A DNA stretch of 64,000 nucleotides. It comes from Adineta vaga. Taxonomy: Eukaryota > Rotifera. The DNA lies in the NCBI GenBank assembly GCA_021613535.1, contig CP075492.1, forward strand, positions 11,842,001 to 11,906,000, read 5' to 3'. The position numbers were made by a program, and so were the translations under genes. The notes under the pieces are model-generated. The model was not told where the DNA came from. It saw only the letters and a list, made by a program, of their open reading frames with translations, and made no database searches. Of this stretch, positions 59,846 to 64,000 are shown piece by piece (the stretch's first letter is position 1; every line of letters starts with the position of its first letter).

Positions 59846-62800
59846 TTAATTTTGTAATAATAAATTTGTCGTATTATTTATGGCAAATAGAGCGTCAGAC
59901 ATAGAATTTTCAGACTAAAAAATGTAAGAAAATCATTCGATTAAGAAAAGTTATAATACTTACTGCACATTTATTTTGTTCAGTCGTTGTCGACTGTTCA
60001 AAATTCATTAATTCACCAGATGATAGATTTGAATCGAGCAGATCCGGAAAACTACCAAACGACAAATCCGACATCTAAAGTCAAACAAAATATATACTGA
60101 TTTGTTTACAATTAGAATTGTATGTACATTATCTGGCCAGTCAAGACGTAATCGTGAAGTATTGCTTTGTAATGCAGCATTAACAATCGTTGCTAAAAAT
60201 AATGATATTGAATAAAAGAATGAATATAGGAAAAATCAATCCTACTGCTTAATGAAACACTGCTCAGATTGGAATTGTCGTTGAGAAGATCATCTAAATA
60301 TAAGAATATAAATTGAATTGTATGATAAGTCACTAGAGAAAAGAGATAGTCTTCTCTGTTAGAAAGAAACATCTGATTTCTCTTTCATCTCTTTTATAAG
60401 ATATTTATCGAAATTGAAGAACGATTATTTTTTCCAAAAACCATCAAGAACTGGTAAGATCTACTTTAAAAAAGAGATAGATTACTTGGATTTTCACAAT
60501 CACTACGAAATGGATTGTTTTGTGTTGTAGAAATATTCAGATCGTTAAATGTTAAACGATGATTTACAGCTGTTGCCGTTTGTTGTGCATTGATATTTGC
60601 ATCTAGAGATAATCAGTACAATGATTCAATTCGAAACAATGAATTTTATCTTTACCAAGCAGTAGTTGAGTATTCGAAGGACGAGTTGATTGATCACCAT
60701 AGCGTAATGGACGACGTACCTGATAATAGGATATGTGTATAGAGAAATATTTTTTCTAGAAAACAACATGACGTACTCGTTTATATCGATACGATAAAAG
60801 ATCATATTTATTTGCTGATGCAGCTTGTTCAGCTGCTAATGATTGAATTAAAGGATCATCAATAACACCATTATTACTACTGAATTAGAATAGCTGGTGG
60901 TTTCAGTTGAACAGGAGGAGGAGGAGGAGGAGGAGGTTGTGATGGAGGAGCTGTAGATTCGATTCCATTCATCATTGGAAGTAATAATGTTAGTAAAGGT
61001 GGAAGTTCTGTTGTTGTTGTTGTTGTTGATGTTGGATTAGATGATGTAGTAATCGATAGTTGTGAAGATGTAGGTATTTGAGATTGCTCTAAAGGTGTTG
61101 TTACTGTATCCGCTGACCAAACAAGAGAATCAAAGATGTCAGATTGTTCATCAAGTTTAGATGATGAAGTTTGCCTACAAAAAATTGATGAAAGAAAATT
61201 ATCCAGGAAAGTTCAGAATTGATATTTAGACTTACTTATTATGCAATTCTCCATCTGAAGTAAGATTTAAATTTTTATTAAAAGAAGTTTGTACTGTTAA
61301 TATGTCTTCATTCGAACATTCTTGAGTTGGAATTGATTGTGACATTTGTAATAAAGCAGATAATTCTGTATTCTGTGAATGAATAGCTTTTGTTGATGGT
61401 CGTCGTTGATCTTTACTATTGAGTTGATGATGAGCACAACATGAACAATAACATTTAGATCGTAAAGTTTGTTGTTTTTTAGTATTGATCTTTTTCGTTG
61501 TTTTTATTTCTGTTTGTGCTTGCGTTCAGCAAAAGAAGTTAAACATTGATTTGCTATTTGTATAATATAATGAACAAAAGTATTGGGTGATTCAGTGGAA
61601 TTTGTATGAGAGAGATTGTGGAAATCATATAGAAGACGAAGTTCTTTTGGACGTTGTAGTAATTTTTGTAATTCACCAATAGTTAAACTGGAGAATAACG
61701 GATTTATTCGATTTATACCTTGTGTAAGATCAAGTAGAGTAACGAATGGATTATTTGTATTAGTTGATGGAACTGTCGTAGATAGTGAAGTTGGTACATT
61801 AGGATCAGGTTCAATTTCATCTTCGGAAGCACACTAAAAGAAAATATCGTATATCATCAACGAGAGTTAAATATAGATTTCTAGCTTCATTATCGTTCCG
61901 TTAGATTGTAGTTGTAATTACCTCATCAGTGAAATCGATTGTATCAAGTCGTTGCTTGAACAAACCAGCACTACTATCAGGTTCATCCTCTGCACTATCG
62001 ATAAGTGTAAAACCTACACCGTCGTAATTCGTATTATTATTCGTATTACTATTAGAAACAGCTCGTTTGGCTGCTGATAGAATTGCTGTTCGTGCTAAAT
62101 TTGTTTTATTTGAGGTAGCCGGTGGTGATATTGATTCATTAGGTCCATCATTTTCTGACAAATTATTTCGTTTACGAGTAGGATTTAATGATGAATCTAC
62201 CAATGGTTCAATTGAATGTTCTGAATCGGATCGTGAACGTGTTTGTTTCTGTGAACAAAGATCTGGTGAATCATTGTTTACTATCGTAGAATCAATTGAT
62301 GTTGAATAAGATCCATGAGGATATAAAGTTAATTGTTCAAAAGACAAATCATCTTTTAATAACTAGATAAAATATTTATAAAATCATCTTTTTAAATTGT
62401 GCTTTTTTATAACAATACTTACACATAGAGCATGATTATGTAATTGCCAATATTGAGTTAACTTATCCATGAATTCATGTAAAGTTGTCGAACGTGATAA
62501 TAGGATTTCTACATGAGGATATCGACATGATAAAGCAACACGCATATATGCATTAGATGATGCTGGACTTAATAAAATCTTTACATGTTTGGATAGTGTT
62601 CGATCCGTTTGTTTACTTGAACCTAGAAATTCATGGTATTATAGTTTCTCTTCATAGAAAATCTCGAACTATTACCAAGTGTGTTGACTGTTTTGGGTGG
62701 TTTTAATGCTTTGCCAATAATTGATACATGTTCTCGTTGTCCTTTGACACGTAAAAATGCATTACCATTACGTATTAATTGATGTAAAACAGTAATTGTT

Positions 62801-63512
62801 GGTTTTTTATCAAAACCTATTTCATAAAAATATGATATGAATTGAATTTCTTGGATAAAATACTCACATTTCACTTTTGGTTTTAAACATAAATACGCCA
62901 AAACAGAACGTAATTCCAATGAATCAACATTTGCTTTCTCTTCTAATGAAAAACCAAAGAAAATGACACGAAATTTGAATCAAGATGAAGAAATTTAGGT
63001 AGTTAACCTTCGGTAAATGTATATAATTTTGAAACTGTTCGAAATGAACGATAATAGAAACAACGTATCTGACCAAATGTACGTTTTTGTGCTTCAGGAT
63101 TTACATTTCGCCGACGAGTATTAAAAAATTGACCAAGTGCTTCGAAATTTTTGCCATACTAAGATTAAAAACTAGATAAAAACAATGATAAATCATTCGA
63201 TTAACATACAATTCGAAGTGCACTGAAAAATTGTTTTTGTTCTTCTAATGTCCATTTGATTTTGTCTGGTAATTTCGGTGCGACCTCTTTGGCCTTTTTT
63301 ATTTTAGGTGCAGGTGGTAGAACTGATACAGCTACAACATATTTAATGAATTTTAATATTGTAAAACTATATTTGAATTACTTACGTGGACTACGTTCAC
63401 GTTTTGGTCGTTTAGTAATTTCTTTTGTACGTGATGCTATTGAATCTTCGACAACATTTGTTATTGGTGGAAGTGGAGGTTCGATTTTATTATCTTCTAT
63501 TGTTTCATCCAT
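59846..63512 (-). CDS. CRAMP1: Cramped (CRAMP1), SANT-domain chromatin regulator, with two frame breaks
   Basis: About fourteen exons. The first coding exon starts MDETIEDNKIEPPLPP at 63512. Next is the SANT/Myb domain: KWTLEEQKQFFSALRI, YGKNFEALGQFF and QIRCFYYRSFRTVSKLY, which match the Cramped signature. Downstream, VDSLELRSVLAYL, the GNAFLRVKGQREHVSIIG segment and RPKELRLLYDF (61630s) are seen. The middle is rich in Ser, Thr and Asn, with a poly-P tract near 60925. The 3' exons encode SRLRLDWPDNMSDLSFGS and end at 59846 with MSDALFAINNTTNLLLQN, like the C-terminal motif of CRAMP1. Two frame changes with no usable intron lie near 61522-61530 and 60876-60892. In flies cramped is a Polycomb-related regulator; in vertebrates it is linked to linker-histone expression. 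Confidence 0.78.
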
Positions 63513-64000
63513 CACATTTACTTTCTAAAATAAACTAAATCAGATATATAATTATGACCTTGTGATTATGAGAAAGAGATGTAAATCGACTGGGAACATG
63601 AACGATCGATAATGGTGGAAAAGAAAAATAGATGATCTGTCAAAATACAATACTCTCGTTTGTTTTCTTTTTCGGCCAGTCATAAACGAGCGCAACCGTT
63701 CGTCATTTTCCTCCGCACAAATGTGGGTGTTTGTGTGCGTGTGCGCGCGCGCAGATAGATTGTAGATACCTCAACTGAGTTATTTCGATTCATTATGAAA
63801 CTGTCAAAACTTTGATAGAATTGAAATGATGAATAAGAAACTATGTTCTTTGACACGAACATTCTACATTGATCTAGCAGACATAGTTTTTCATATGAAT
63901 GCATTCTTTTTGTCAAATATTGTTTATTAAATACTTCACGCATACATCAATGCATCGTTTTTTTCCACAGTACAATACAACAAACCAAAATTTTGCTATT
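63513..64000. other. Upstream region of CRAMP1 with alternating purine-pyrimidine tract
   Basis: Contains the probable promoter and a 5' non-coding exon of CRAMP1; a 3' splice acceptor (TTTTAG) sits about 12 bp upstream of the ATG. A TG/CG alternating tract at 63732-63752 is capable of Z-DNA. An open minus-strand frame at 63680-63943 has no domain. Confidence 0.5.

Noticed and set aside
61616-62309. Plus-strand open frames opposite CRAMP1 exons
   Set aside because: They are antisense shadows of the minus-strand coding exons.

Overview
This is a eukaryotic nuclear window, most likely from a bdelloid rotifer of the Adineta/Rotaria type (inference). It is strongly AT-rich, its genes are cut by many GT-AG introns mostly 50-70 bp long, and almost every recognisable protein is animal-like. 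Three features point to bdelloids: an ADP-ribosyltransferase/TPR protein of a kind I associate with bdelloid genomes, a second apparently rotifer-type gene beside it, and short tracts of the hexamer TGTGGG, the reported bdelloid telomere repeat. I saw no tRNA, rRNA, CRISPR array, viral gene or intact transposon.

Layout. 1-5.7 kb (-): the 5' part of an NWD1/NWD2-like NACHT-WD40 gene that runs off the left edge. 8.6-9.1 kb (-): an orphan type I membrane protein. 9.7-12.1 kb (-): AF10/AF17 chromatin protein (PHD module, AT-hook, DOT1L-type leucine zipper). 12.2-14.0 kb (+): a Mahogunin-type RING E3 ligase. 16.1-19.7 kb (+): a PCTAIRE-family CDK. 20.2-21.1 kb (+): an NRBF2-like autophagy subunit. 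21.3-21.7 kb (+): an i-type lysozyme. 23.6-24.4 kb (+): an NK1/slouch homeobox gene. 25.5-30.8 kb (-): the accessory-looking part, with the ART-TPR protein, telomere-like tracts and a frameshifted rotifer-type gene. 31.6-38.1 kb (+): MGAT1 followed after about 200 bp by mitochondrial DNA polymerase gamma. 39.1-40.5 kb (-): an L-rhamnonate-dehydratase-like enolase-superfamily enzyme, a good horizontal-transfer candidate. 41.2-46.6 kb (+): a P4-ATPase flippase of the ATP8A type. 46.9-47.6 kb (-): an Ig-domain membrane protein. 50.6-51.5 kb (-): a class I phosphatidylinositol transfer protein. 52.1-53.2 kb (-): ribosomal protein SA. 53.8-55.3 kb (-): a compact DH-PH RhoGEF. 58.5-59.3 kb (+): a SnoaL-like 'pathogen-related' protein with a one-base frame break. 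59.8-63.5 kb (-): Cramped (CRAMP1), with two apparent frame breaks.

The genes form no single pathway; this looks like ordinary gene-dense animal DNA with a few acquired or lineage-specific genes. The points most worth checking are the tail-anchored ART-TPR fusion with its unusual N-terminal domain, the TGTGGG tracts beside it, the probable bacterial or fungal origin of the rhamnonate dehydratase and plant/fungal-like SnoaL genes, the repeated presence of a 3' splice acceptor just upstream of start codons (possible spliced-leader trans-splicing or leader introns), and several single-base frame breaks in otherwise conserved genes.
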